A stretch of DNA of 51,838 nucleotides, from assembly GCF_003389455.1 (NCBI RefSeq), contig NZ_QUAC01000095.1:1-51838 (forward strand), in the 5' to 3' direction. The position numbers were made by a program, and so were the translations under genes. Below are positions 8,762 through 15,901 of this stretch, piece after piece (positions within the stretch are counted from its first letter, which is position 1; each line of letters starts with the position of its first letter). Source of the stretch: Streptomyces inhibens (GTDB lineage: Bacteria; Actinomycetota; Actinomycetes; Streptomycetales; Streptomycetaceae). Below the pieces are notes generated by a model. That model saw nothing but the letters and a program-made list of their open reading frames with translations, was not told the origin of the DNA and made no database searches.

Positions 8762-9592
8762 TCAGATCAGCCCGTGCTCGCCCAGATACTCCAGCTGTGC
8801 CCGCACCGACAGCTCGGCGGCCGGCCACAAGGAGCGGTCGACGTCGGCGTAGACGCTCGCCACGACCTCGGCGGGGGTGCGATGGCCCGCCTCGACCGCG
8901 GTCTCCACCTGGGCGAGCCGGTGGGCACGGTGCGCCAGATAGAACTCCACCGCCCCCTGGGCGTCGTTCAGCACCGGCCCATGGCCCGGCAGGACCGTCG
9001 ACACACCGTCGTCGACCGTGAGGGAGCGCAGCCGGCGCAGCGAGTCCAGGTAGTCGCCCAGCCGCCCGTCGGGGTGCGCGACCATGGTGGTGCCGCGCCC
9101 CAGGATCGTGTCGCCGGTCAGGACCGCGCCGTCGGCCGGGAGGTGGAAGGACAGTGAGTCCGCGGTGTGGCCCGGTGTGGGCACCACGCGCAGTTCCAGG
9201 CCTCCGCTGGTGATGACCTCGCCCGCGTCGAGCCCCTCGTCGCCGAGGCGCAGCGCAGGGTCCAGCGCCCGTACGGCCGAACGGGTCAGCTCGGCGAACC
9301 GGGCGGCTCCGTCGGAGTGGTCCGGGTGACCGTGGGTCAGCAGGGTCAGCGCGATGCGTTTGCCGGCCCGCTCGGCGGTGTCGATGACGGCCCGGAGGTG
9401 GCCCTCGTCGAGCGGCCCCGGGTCGATGACGACGGCGAGGTCGGAGTCCGGCTCGGCGACGATCCAGGTGTTGGTGCCGTCCAGCGTCATCGCCGACGGG
9501 TTGGGCGCCAGCACACAGTGGGCGCGCGCGGTGGCCGGCCCGGAGATCACTCCGCCACGGGGCTGGCCGGGAAGGGCGGCTGCTTCGGTCAT
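8762..9592 (-). CDS. MBL-fold metallohydrolase
   Basis: A 276-residue metallo-beta-lactamase-fold hydrolase. The metal motif is LLTHGHPDHSDGA (H-x-H-x-D-H), with further His ligands in TPGHTADSLSF and the later VLPGHGPVL. Asp in TGDTILG supplies the bridging ligand. This architecture is typical of the glyoxalase II/LACTB2-like group, which includes thioester hydrolases and RNases. It is translationally coupled to the upstream NUDIX gene through a 4-bp overlap (9589-9592), so the two probably act in one process, perhaps clean-up of acyl-CoA or nucleotide metabolites. Confidence 0.85.
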   Translation of the reverse strand: MTEAAALPGQPRGGVISGPATARAHCVLAPNPSAMTLDGTNTWIVAEPDSDLAVVIDPGPLDEGHLRAVIDTAERAGKRIALTLLTHGHPDHSDGAARFAELTRSAVRALDPALRLGDEGLDAGEVITSGGLELRVVPTPGHTADSLSFHLPADGAVLTGDTILGRGTTMVAHPDGRLGDYLDSLRRLRSLTVDDGVSTVLPGHGPVLNDAQGAVEFYLAHRAHRLAQVETAVEAGHRTPAEVVASVYADVDRSLWPAAELSVRAQLEYLGEHGLI

Positions 9593-10590
9593 GTGGGGGT
9601 CCCTCCCGAGGGGCCGGGGCTGTCTGAGGGGCCGTCGGGTCCGCCGCCCCCAGGAGCACCGGTCGCAGCGTCGTTCTGCGTGATGTGCTTGGTGAATTCG
9701 TCGTGCCCAGGCCAGCTCAGCTCGATCGCGCCGTTCACGAGCCGCGCACGGGCCAGCACCGGCGTCAGGTCCTGGGCCTCCGCGGCGGCCAGCGCGTCCG
9801 CGGTGGTGGCGTACGGCTGGAGCCCGCGCAGCGTCGCGATCGTCGGCGGCATCATCAGCAGCTCACCGCGGTCGTAGCCGGCAGCTGCCTCCTCCGGGCG
9901 GATCCACACGGCGAGGTCCGCCTCTGAGGAGGCGATGGGGGTGCCCCCGGTCGAACGCAGTTGAGACTGGGGGATTGTCGGAGGTCCTTGGGGGAGGGTG
10001 CGCTGGCCCTCGGGCAGCGCGGCGACGAAGAACCAGGTGTCGTAACGCCGCGGCTCGAACTCCGGGGTGATCCACCGGGCCCAGGCGCCCAGCAGGTCGG
10101 AGCGCAGGACCAGGCCGCGGCGGCCCAGGAAGTCGGCGAAGGACAGCTCATGGGCGACCAGCGCCGCGCGGTCCCGCTCCCAGTCCTCGCCCGTCGTGTC
10201 CGCGACGACCGTGTCGGCCGAGGCGCCCGCGAGCAGCACCCCCGCCTCCTCGAACGTCTCGCGTACCGCCGCGCAGACGATGGCCTGGGCGGTGGCCGGA
10301 TCGACGCCCATACGGACCGCCCACTGGGCCCGCGAGGGACCGGCCCAGGCCACCGGCCGTTCGTCGCGTGGATCGACGGAGCCGCCCGGATAGGCGTACG
10401 CGCCTCCGGCGAAGGCCATGGAGGCGCGTCTGCGCAGCATATGGACGGCGGGGCCGCCGGAGCCGTCCCGCAGCAGCAGGACGGTCGCGGCCCGCCGGGG
10501 CTCGGCAGGGGTCAGCTCGCCGTTCGCGAGTGCCCGGATGCGGTCCGGCCACTCCGGCGGGTACCACTGGCCATTGGTCGTGGACGACAT
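9589..10590 (-). CDS. NUDIX hydrolase (NUDT19-like)
   Basis: A 333-residue NUDIX protein. The N-terminal part has the motif ASMAFAGGAYAYPGGSVDPRD and the Nudix helix AAVRETFEEAGVLL, separated by an insert of about 40 residues. This long GG-to-REtFEEAG spacing is characteristic of the NUDT19/NUDT7-like acyl-CoA diphosphatases. Around 9933-10003 the reading frame carries a short palindromic repeat that encodes about 20 residues of low-complexity sequence (TLPQGPPTIPQSQLRSTGGTPIASS). It looks like an in-frame insertion of a dispersed Streptomyces element. The 3' end overlaps the MBL gene by 4 bp. Confidence 0.85.
   Translation of the reverse strand: MSSTTNGQWYPPEWPDRIRALANGELTPAEPRRAATVLLLRDGSGGPAVHMLRRRASMAFAGGAYAYPGGSVDPRDERPVAWAGPSRAQWAVRMGVDPATAQAIVCAAVRETFEEAGVLLAGASADTVVADTTGEDWERDRAALVAHELSFADFLGRRGLVLRSDLLGAWARWITPEFEPRRYDTWFFVAALPEGQRTLPQGPPTIPQSQLRSTGGTPIASSEADLAVWIRPEEAAAGYDRGELLMMPPTIATLRGLQPYATTADALAAAEAQDLTPVLARARLVNGAIELSWPGHDEFTKHITQNDAATGAPGGGGPDGPSDSPGPSGGTPT
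9933..10003. repeat. Short palindromic repeat inserted in a NUDIX gene
   Basis: GGGGGTGCCCCC, then a spacer containing GAACGCAGTTGAGA, then two CTGGGGGA/TTGGGGGA blocks. This resembles the GC-rich mini-repeats scattered through Streptomyces intergenic DNA, but here it is in frame inside a gene. Confidence 0.55.
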
Positions 10591-10638
10591 GGCCGGATGC
10601 TATGCGCTCGCGCGCGGATGTTCGAGGGGCATTTTCCC

Positions 10639-10700
10639 GCCGGGTTCCTCGCCGGTTTCCTCGCCGGTTCCTCACCGGTCCTCGTCCGGTTCCTCACCGG
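10639..10700. repeat. Short tandem repeats, about 12-13 bp
   Basis: About five imperfect copies of GTTCCTCGCCGG between the NUDIX and RidA genes. No coding content is apparent. Confidence 0.6.
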
Positions 10701-10769
10701 GGGCCCCTGCAACGAGGGACCCCCTGGCGTGAGGCGCGCGCTCCGGGCGTGCCCGGCCTCGCGCACCGC

Positions 10770-11234
10770 CTATTCGGCGATCTCGACCTGGATCTCGACC
10801 TCGACCGGCGCGTCGAGCGGCAGCACCGCCACGCCCACCGCGGACCGGGCGTGCACGCCCTTGTCGCCGAGGATCTCGCCCAGCAGCTCACTGGCGCCGT
10901 TGAGGACGGCCGGCTGGCCGGTGAAGTCCGGCGCGGAGGCCACGAAACCGACGACCTTCACGACCCGCTGGATCTTGTCGAGGTCGCCGATGACGGACTT
11001 CACGGCGGCCAGCGCGTTGAGCGCGCAGGTCGCGGCGAGTTCCTTGGCCTGCTCCGCGCCGACCTCGGCGCCGACCTTGCCGGTGGCCGGCAGCGCGCCG
11101 TCCACCATGGGCAGCTGGCCGGAGGTGAAGACGTACGAGCCGGAGCGCACCGCGGGCTGGTACGTGGCCAGCGGCGGCACGACGTGCGGCAGCTTCAGGC
11201 CGAGCGATGCGATCTTGTCCTCTACCGCGCTCAC
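10770..11234 (-). CDS. RidA-family deaminase
   Basis: A 154-residue RidA/YjgF/UK114 protein. These trimeric enzymes hydrolyse reactive enamine/imine intermediates released by PLP enzymes. It has the FTSGQLPMVDG core strand and the conserved Arg in HARSAVGVAVLPLDAPVEVEIQVEI, where the arginine binds the substrate carboxylate. Start GTG 11234 overlaps the stop of the upstream small gene by 4 bp (11231-11234), indicating coupled translation. Confidence 0.88.
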   Translation of the reverse strand: MSAVEDKIASLGLKLPHVVPPLATYQPAVRSGSYVFTSGQLPMVDGALPATGKVGAEVGAEQAKELAATCALNALAAVKSVIGDLDKIQRVVKVVGFVASAPDFTGQPAVLNGASELLGEILGDKGVHARSAVGVAVLPLDAPVEVEIQVEIAE

Positions 11235-11392
11235 GCCTGCTTCTCCCGCTTCAGGTAGGCCACCAACTGCTCAGGGTTGTTCGGGCCCGGCACGACCTGG
11301 ACCAGCTCCCAGCCGTCCTCGCCCCAGGTGTCCAGAATCTGCTTCGTCGCGTGCACGAGCAGCGGCACGGTCACGTATTCCCACTTGGTCAT
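11231..11392 (-). CDS. Small DUF4177-like protein
   Basis: A 53-residue protein, MTKWEYVTVPLLVHATKQILDTWGEDGWELVQVV..., matching the DUF4177 pattern of a WEY start followed by a GWELV motif. Function is unknown. It is short, well conserved in Streptomyces to my recollection, and shares a 4-bp overlap with ridA. The divergent neighbour is arsA1, about 200 bp away. Confidence 0.8.
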   Translation of the reverse strand: MTKWEYVTVPLLVHATKQILDTWGEDGWELVQVVPGPNNPEQLVAYLKREKQA

Positions 11393-11587
11393 GGGCCGAG
11401 CGTAATGCCTGTCCACGGCGGCGGTGGACGCCGTCCGCCGTGGCCCGCCCGCGCCCGCCCGACGCGGCGTACGGCCAGGCAGCCGCCGAGCCCCTACGGC
11501 GCATCCCTGACCGGACCCGGACCCCTCACGGGCGGATCTCCGGGTCATTCCAGGCGTATCCCGTGCGTAGCCGGGACGCGGACTGGT

Positions 11588-11600
11588 TAGGCTCCTTGGC
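11588..11600 (+). promoter_or_regulatory. Putative leaderless promoter -10 for the arsA pair
   Basis: TAGGCT at 11588-11593 ends 7 nt before GTG 11601 and there is no Shine-Dalgarno run, which fits transcription starting at the start codon. Confidence 0.45.
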
Positions 11601-12662
11601 GTGAGCAGGCTCCATGTCGTCAGCGGCAAGGGCGGCACCGGCAAGACCACGGTCGCCGCTGCCCTCGCCCTCGCCCTGGCCACCGAGGGGCGCCGTACCC
11701 TCCTGGTCGAGGTCGAGGGCCGGCAGGGCATTGCCCAGCTGTTCGAGACCGAAGCGCTTCCGTACGAGGAACGCAAGATCGCCGTAGGACCCGCGTCCGA
11801 GGACGCCTCGCGATGGGGGTCCCCCCGGACGGAGTCCGGCAGAGATTCCCCTCGGGGCGGTGGCGGGAGACGGGCGGGCGGCGAGGTCCACGCCCTGGCC
11901 ATCGATGCCGAACGCGCCCTCCTGGACTACCTCCAGATGTTCTACAAGCTCGGCAGCGCCGGCCGGGCGCTCAAGAAGCTCGGCGCGATCGACTTCGCCA
12001 CGACCATCGCGCCGGGCCTGCGGGACGTCCTGCTGACCGGCAAGGCGTGCGAGGCGGTCCGCCGCAAGGACAAGAGCGGCAAGTTCGTCTACGACGCGGT
12101 CGTGATGGACGCCCCGCCGACCGGCCGCATCACCCGCTTCCTGAACGTCAACGACGAGGTGGCCGGACTCGCCAAGATCGGCCCGATCCACAATCAGGCG
12201 CAGGCCGTGATGCGGGTCCTCAAGTCGCCCGAGACCGCGGTGCATCTGGTGACGCTCCTGGAGGAGATGCCGGTCCAGGAGACCGCGGACGGCGTCGAGG
12301 AGCTGCGCGCCGCCGGCATCTCCGTGGGCAGCATCGTCATCAACATGACCCGCCCGGCCCTGCTGGACAACGGCGACCTCGACATCATCGCCGCCCGTGG
12401 GGCCCGTACGGGCGTCGCCAAGGCGCTCTCCCAGGCCGGACTGGGCGGTGCCCGCCGCGGCGGCCTGGCGGACCGGCTGATCGACCCCCTGCTGGAGCAG
12501 GCGCGCGAACACGCCGAACGGGTCGAGCTGGAGCGCGCCGAGCACGCCGAGCTGACCGCAATCGGCCTGCCCACCTACGAGTTGGAGCTGCTCCCCGAGG
12601 GAGTGGACCTCGCCGGGCTCTACCACCTGGCGAGAGACCTTCGGAAACAGAGGCCCATATGA
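11601..12662 (+). CDS. ArsA/GET3-type ATPase, first of a pair
   Basis: A 353-residue anion-transporting-ATPase-family protein of the P-loop SIMIBI class. The deviant Walker A motif HVVSGKGGTGKTTVAA is at residues ~5-20 and the switch motif VVMDAPPTGRITRF is in the middle. In actinobacteria such proteins occur as adjacent pairs, are unrelated to arsenic resistance in most cases, and have unknown clients. Between KIAVGP and GGEVHALAIDAE is an extra block of about 26 residues (SEDASRWGSPRTESGRDSPRG...) encoded by a palindromic GC-rich repeat. Homologues as I remember them run directly from one flank to the other. Its stop overlaps the second ATPase by 4 bp. The start appears leaderless. Confidence 0.88.
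   Translation: MSRLHVVSGKGGTGKTTVAAALALALATEGRRTLLVEVEGRQGIAQLFETEALPYEERKIAVGPASEDASRWGSPRTESGRDSPRGGGGRRAGGEVHALAIDAERALLDYLQMFYKLGSAGRALKKLGAIDFATTIAPGLRDVLLTGKACEAVRRKDKSGKFVYDAVVMDAPPTGRITRFLNVNDEVAGLAKIGPIHNQAQAVMRVLKSPETAVHLVTLLEEMPVQETADGVEELRAAGISVGSIVINMTRPALLDNGDLDIIAARGARTGVAKALSQAGLGGARRGGLADRLIDPLLEQAREHAERVELERAEHAELTAIGLPTYELELLPEGVDLAGLYHLARDLRKQRPI
11811..11880. repeat. Short palindromic repeat inserted in arsA1
   Basis: Begins GCGATGGGGGTCCCCCCGG and ends near CTCGGGGCGG. The first 10 bases match the start of the element in the NUDIX gene at 9933. It is in frame. Confidence 0.5.
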
Positions 12663-14047
12663 CCTCGGACGACACGACGCTGGACGCCTCGGCCCCGTGG
12701 CTCGAGGTCGATGCGCTGATCGACAACCCGCGCACCCGCATCGTGGTGTGCTGCGGCTCGGGCGGCGTCGGCAAGACCACGACCGCCGCGGCGCTGGGTG
12801 TACGCGCCGCCGAGCGCGGCCGCAAGGTCGTCGTGCTGACCATCGACCCGGCCAGGCGGCTGGCGCAGTCGATGGGCATCTCCGAGCTCGACAACGTCCC
12901 GCGCCAGGTCAAGGGCGTGGACGAGACCGCGGGCGGCGAACTGCACGCGATGATGCTGGACATGAAGCGCACCTTCGACGAGATCGTCGAGGGCCATGCG
13001 GACGCCGACCGCGCCCGCGCCATCCTGGAGAACCCCTTCTACCAATCCCTGTCGGCCGGTTTCGCGGGCACGCAGGAGTACATGGCCATGGAGAAGCTCG
13101 GCCAGCTCCGCGCGAGCGACGAGTGGGATCTGATCATTGTCGACACTCCTCCGAGCCGCTCCGCACTGGACTTCCTGGATGCGCCCAAGCGCCTCGGCTC
13201 CTTCCTGGACGGCAAGTTCATCCGGGTACTGATGGCGCCGGCGAAGGTCGGCGGCCGGGCCGGCATGAAGTTCCTCAACGTCGGCATGTCGATGATGACC
13301 GGCACCCTCAGCAAGCTCATGGGCGGTCAACTGCTGCGCGATGTGCAGACGTTCGTCGCCGCGATGGACACCATGTTCGGCGGCTTCCGCACCCGCGCGG
13401 ACGCCACCTACCGCCTGTTGCAGGCGCCCGGCACGGCGTTCCTCGTGGTGGCCGCTCCGGAGCGGGACGCGCTGCGGGAGGCGGCGTACTTCGTCGAGCG
13501 GCTGGCCGCCGAACAGATGCCGCTGGCCGGCCTCGTACTCAACCGGGTGCACGGCAGCGGCGCCGCGCAACTGAGCGCCGAGCGCGCGCTGGCCGCCGCG
13601 GAGGCCCTGACGGAGCGGATGGCGGAGGACGCCGACGCCGATCCCGACCGTGCCGAAAATAATCTTGAACCAACCGGCATTGTGGATCTCGACGGCGGGA
13701 AGGCTGGATCACGTAACGCCGGCGGCCTCTCCCCCGCTGCCGCGGCGGAGCATGTGGCACCCACTTCGGCCTCGGCGGCTCAACTGGCCGCCGGGCTGCT
13801 ACGACTGCACGCGGAACGTATGCAGGTCCTCTCACGCGAACGCCGCACCCGGGACCGCTTCACCGCACTGCATCCCGAGGTCCCGGTGACGGAGGTCGCC
13901 GCGCTGCCCGGCGATGTCCATGACCTTGCCGGCCTGCGCGCAATCGGCGACCGCCTGGCACTGAACGGCACGGACACCGACGACACGCACAGCGACAACA
14001 CCGACAGCCACGACGCACACAGCGACGACACGCACGGCAACGACTGA
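12659..14047 (+). CDS. ArsA/GET3-type ATPase, second of a pair
   Basis: A 462-residue P-loop ATPase with Walker A CCGSGGVGKTTTAAAL at residues ~24-39, the LTIDPARRLAQSMG segment, and switch II IIVDTPPSRSALDFLDAP. These are typical of the larger partner in actinobacterial ArsA pairs. ATG 12659 overlaps the stop of the first gene (ATGA), so the two are probably made together and may form a heterodimer. The last ~24 residues are an Asp/His/Ser/Thr repeat tract (DTDDTHSDNTDSHDAHSDD) encoded by degenerate tandem DNA. A locally AT-richer stretch at 13,655-13,690 encodes AENNLEPTGIVD within an otherwise variable linker. Confidence 0.88.
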   Translation: MTSDDTTLDASAPWLEVDALIDNPRTRIVVCCGSGGVGKTTTAAALGVRAAERGRKVVVLTIDPARRLAQSMGISELDNVPRQVKGVDETAGGELHAMMLDMKRTFDEIVEGHADADRARAILENPFYQSLSAGFAGTQEYMAMEKLGQLRASDEWDLIIVDTPPSRSALDFLDAPKRLGSFLDGKFIRVLMAPAKVGGRAGMKFLNVGMSMMTGTLSKLMGGQLLRDVQTFVAAMDTMFGGFRTRADATYRLLQAPGTAFLVVAAPERDALREAAYFVERLAAEQMPLAGLVLNRVHGSGAAQLSAERALAAAEALTERMAEDADADPDRAENNLEPTGIVDLDGGKAGSRNAGGLSPAAAAEHVAPTSASAAQLAAGLLRLHAERMQVLSRERRTRDRFTALHPEVPVTEVAALPGDVHDLAGLRAIGDRLALNGTDTDDTHSDNTDSHDAHSDDTHGND

Positions 14048-14101
14048 AGCCGTACAGCCGGCCCAGGCACCCCACCCACCGCACCACGGCGATGTGACGC
14101 A

Positions 14102-14212
14102 CTCAACAGCGCACGCCCACAAGGGCACACACCCTCAACAGCGCACGCCCACAAGGGCACACACCCTCAACAGCGCACGCCCACAAGGGCACAGACCCTC
14201 AACAGCGCACGC
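14102..14212. repeat. 32-bp tandem repeat array
   Basis: Three contiguous full units starting at 14102, 14134 and 14166 and a partial fourth from 14198. Units begin CTCAACAGCGCACGC. They fill the convergent gap between arsA2 and wblA (14048-14401), which holds no gene. There are no unique spacers, so this is not CRISPR. Confidence 0.85.
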
Positions 14213-14401
14213 ACCAAACGGCGCACGCACTCGCCGGTGCGACCGTCCCGAACGCCGCGGCCGACCCCTACAACACAGCCGGCCGGTCGGCCTGCCGACC
14301 CCAGGGCACACCCCAGTCGCTGACGGCACCCAGCGTCTGACCGATCAGACCGCGCCACCAGCCGATAGCTTCTCGGCCAACTTCGGCCGCGGAGCCCTCA
14401 G

Positions 14402-14743
14402 TTATCCGACCGCGGCGTACTCGTCGAAGGTCTCGTCCTCGCAGTCCATCGGCAGAATGCCGGTGCTGCGCTCGTATTCCGTACGTGCTGTCTCCAACAG
14501 GCGACGCCATGACGTCACGGTCGGGCGGCGGCGCAGCAGCGCCCTCCGCTCGCGCTCGGTCATCCCGCCCCACACGCCGAACTCCACCCGGTTGTCCAGG
14601 GCGTCGGCCAGGCACTCCGTGCGCACCGGACATCCGGTGCACACCGCCTTGGCGCGGTTTTGCGCCGCCCCTTGAACGAACAGTTCATCCGGATCGGTAG
14701 TGCGGCAGGCTGCCTGTGCACTCCAGTCGGTTACCCAGCTCAT
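14402..14743 (-). CDS. wblA: WhiB-family transcription factor WblA
   Basis: A 113-residue iron-sulphur WhiB-like protein and pleiotropic regulator of Streptomyces development and antibiotic production. Four cysteines (AACRTTDP..., then AVCTGCPVRTECLADAL, C-x2-C-x5-C) ligate the 4Fe-4S cluster. The GVWGGMTERERRALLRRRPT turn and basic segment are the WhiB signature that contacts the sigma factor and DNA. The sequence MSWVTDWSAQAACRTTDPDELFVQGAAQNRAKAVC... agrees with WblA as I remember it, and its place between the arsA pair and a penicillin-binding protein supports orthology. ATG 14743 gives the expected length; upstream codons add an unrelated stretch. Confidence 0.93.
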   Translation of the reverse strand: MSWVTDWSAQAACRTTDPDELFVQGAAQNRAKAVCTGCPVRTECLADALDNRVEFGVWGGMTERERRALLRRRPTVTSWRRLLETARTEYERSTGILPMDCEDETFDEYAAVG

Positions 14744-14938
14744 GCTGGCGCCGTCCTCTCCCGAATCGAGGCTCCCCCACGGCGGCAATCGGCATATTCA
14801 CCGTTGCCAGTTGAGGACGTTACGGAAGGCAGGCAGGGCGCAACACCCCCTTCGGGCCCAATCTTGAATGGCCCGAACGGACTATGCGTACGCGGCAGAT
14901 CACCCAACGGAGTGACCGCACGACATACGTCACTTTGC
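14744..14938. promoter_or_regulatory. wblA upstream region
   Basis: Contains an inverted repeat, TTCGGGCC/GGCCCGAA (14851-14858 with 14870-14877), about 110 bp before the wblA start. It may be a regulator site or transcript hairpin. Confidence 0.3.
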
Positions 14939-15448
14939 TCACAAGGCAGGACGGTTCATCGTCCTGACGCGGGATTTCTGTCGACACACGCGGGCACGTG
15001 GGGGCGCGGTCCGCACGGGAGTAGGGGTTGACGAACTGACGCGTAACCATTCCGCTGTGGCAGCTGAGAACAGGCTAAACGAACAGGTGCGCCCCTGTCC
15101 GGCGATTGAGGACGTAGGCGCCTCACGTTGCCAAGCTGTCAAGTCTCCGGTGATCAGACCTCCATTGACCGCCCGCTGCCAGAGCCTGTGGTGCCATTCG
15201 TTGGCGTCGGGCTCGGGCTTGGTGACGAGCACCGGATTCGGACCGGTCTCGATGAGGTGCAGCAGTGACCAGGCGACGCCGTAGCAGTCGTCCGGGCCGA
15301 AGCACGCGACCAGCGCCCTGGCCTCTTGCGCCGTGACCGGCCTGGAGATCGCCTCAAGCTGGCGGACCCTCCTGTCTATCTCTTCCTCGCTCGCATCCCA
15401 GTCAGGGAGAGGGCCATCGGCAACGAACTCCTGCACTTCCGGTCTCAT
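14939..15448 (-). CDS. Hypothetical protein, C-terminus probably not original
   Basis: From ATG 15448 the frame gives MRPEVQEFVADGPLPDWDASEEEIDRRVRQLEAISRPVTAQEARALVACFGPDDCYGVAWSLLHLIETG..., a plausible globular protein for about 115 residues. After LTAWQREAP the sequence becomes Arg/Ser/Pro-rich and runs through a hairpin at 14947-14966, as if the true 3' end were lost. I do not recognise a family. An upstream extension to 15661 is Arg-rich and not credible. It lies between wblA and the penicillin-binding protein gene. Confidence 0.45.
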   Translation of the reverse strand: MRPEVQEFVADGPLPDWDASEEEIDRRVRQLEAISRPVTAQEARALVACFGPDDCYGVAWSLLHLIETGPNPVLVTKPEPDANEWHHRLWQRAVNGGLITGDLTAWQREAPTSSIAGQGRTCSFSLFSAATAEWLRVSSSTPTPVRTAPPRARVCRQKSRVRTMNRPAL

Positions 15449-15888
15449 GTTCGAATGATCAGCTGCCGTCGCTCTCCACAGCAGGGCAGCCTGGATCTGC
15501 GTGCGGGTCAGCCGTGCGGCCCTTACGGGAGTCGGTGCGGCCTGTCCAGCGGGAGCGGGGAGCCGGCCGCGTCGTCGGTGACGGGGTGCTTTGCCGGCAG
15601 CCGGCCAAAGGCGTCGGCCAGGGCGACGTCGTGATGGCGTTCGGCCGGTCGATTCCGCCACAGATCACGTTGCCCCTCCCCAGGGTGCAGGTGTTTGCGC
15701 TGGTCACGAGCGCATGCGGGCCGCGCAGCGACCTGATCGCCGGCCTCAACCGCCACCACCATGAACCAGGACCGCGCAGCGATCTTCCTTCAGGCGTTGT
15801 TGCCTGCCCGGCTGCCCTTGGATGTCACGGTCCGGTACTCGAACATCCCGAAGAGCCCCTGCCCCTGCGGAACGTCGCCAACAACGGA
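15449..15888. other. Gap upstream of the penicillin-binding protein gene
   Basis: No convincing gene is present. Short frames on both strands (e.g. a minus-strand frame around 15,460-15,750) are patchy and may be remnants, but I cannot assign them. Confidence 0.35.
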
Positions 15889-15901
15889 TTAGGCTGCCCT
15901 C
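15889..15901 (+). promoter_or_regulatory. Putative leaderless promoter -10 for the PBP gene
   Basis: TAGGCT at 15889-15894 ends 7 nt before ATG 15902, with no ribosome-binding site. This is the same layout as at arsA1. Confidence 0.45.

Noticed and set aside
8762..9592. Beta-lactamase (antibiotic resistance) reading of the MBL protein
   Set aside because: The HGHPDHSDGA motif and length fit the glyoxalase II/LACTB2-like group, and no signal peptide is present.
11813..14047. Single 744-codon frame covering both ArsA genes
   Set aside because: Its first part is the out-of-frame shadow of arsA1. The real second gene begins at ATG 12659 with a 4-bp overlap.
14102..14212. Possible CRISPR array
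   Set aside because: The 32-bp units are directly contiguous with no unique spacers, and no cas genes are nearby.
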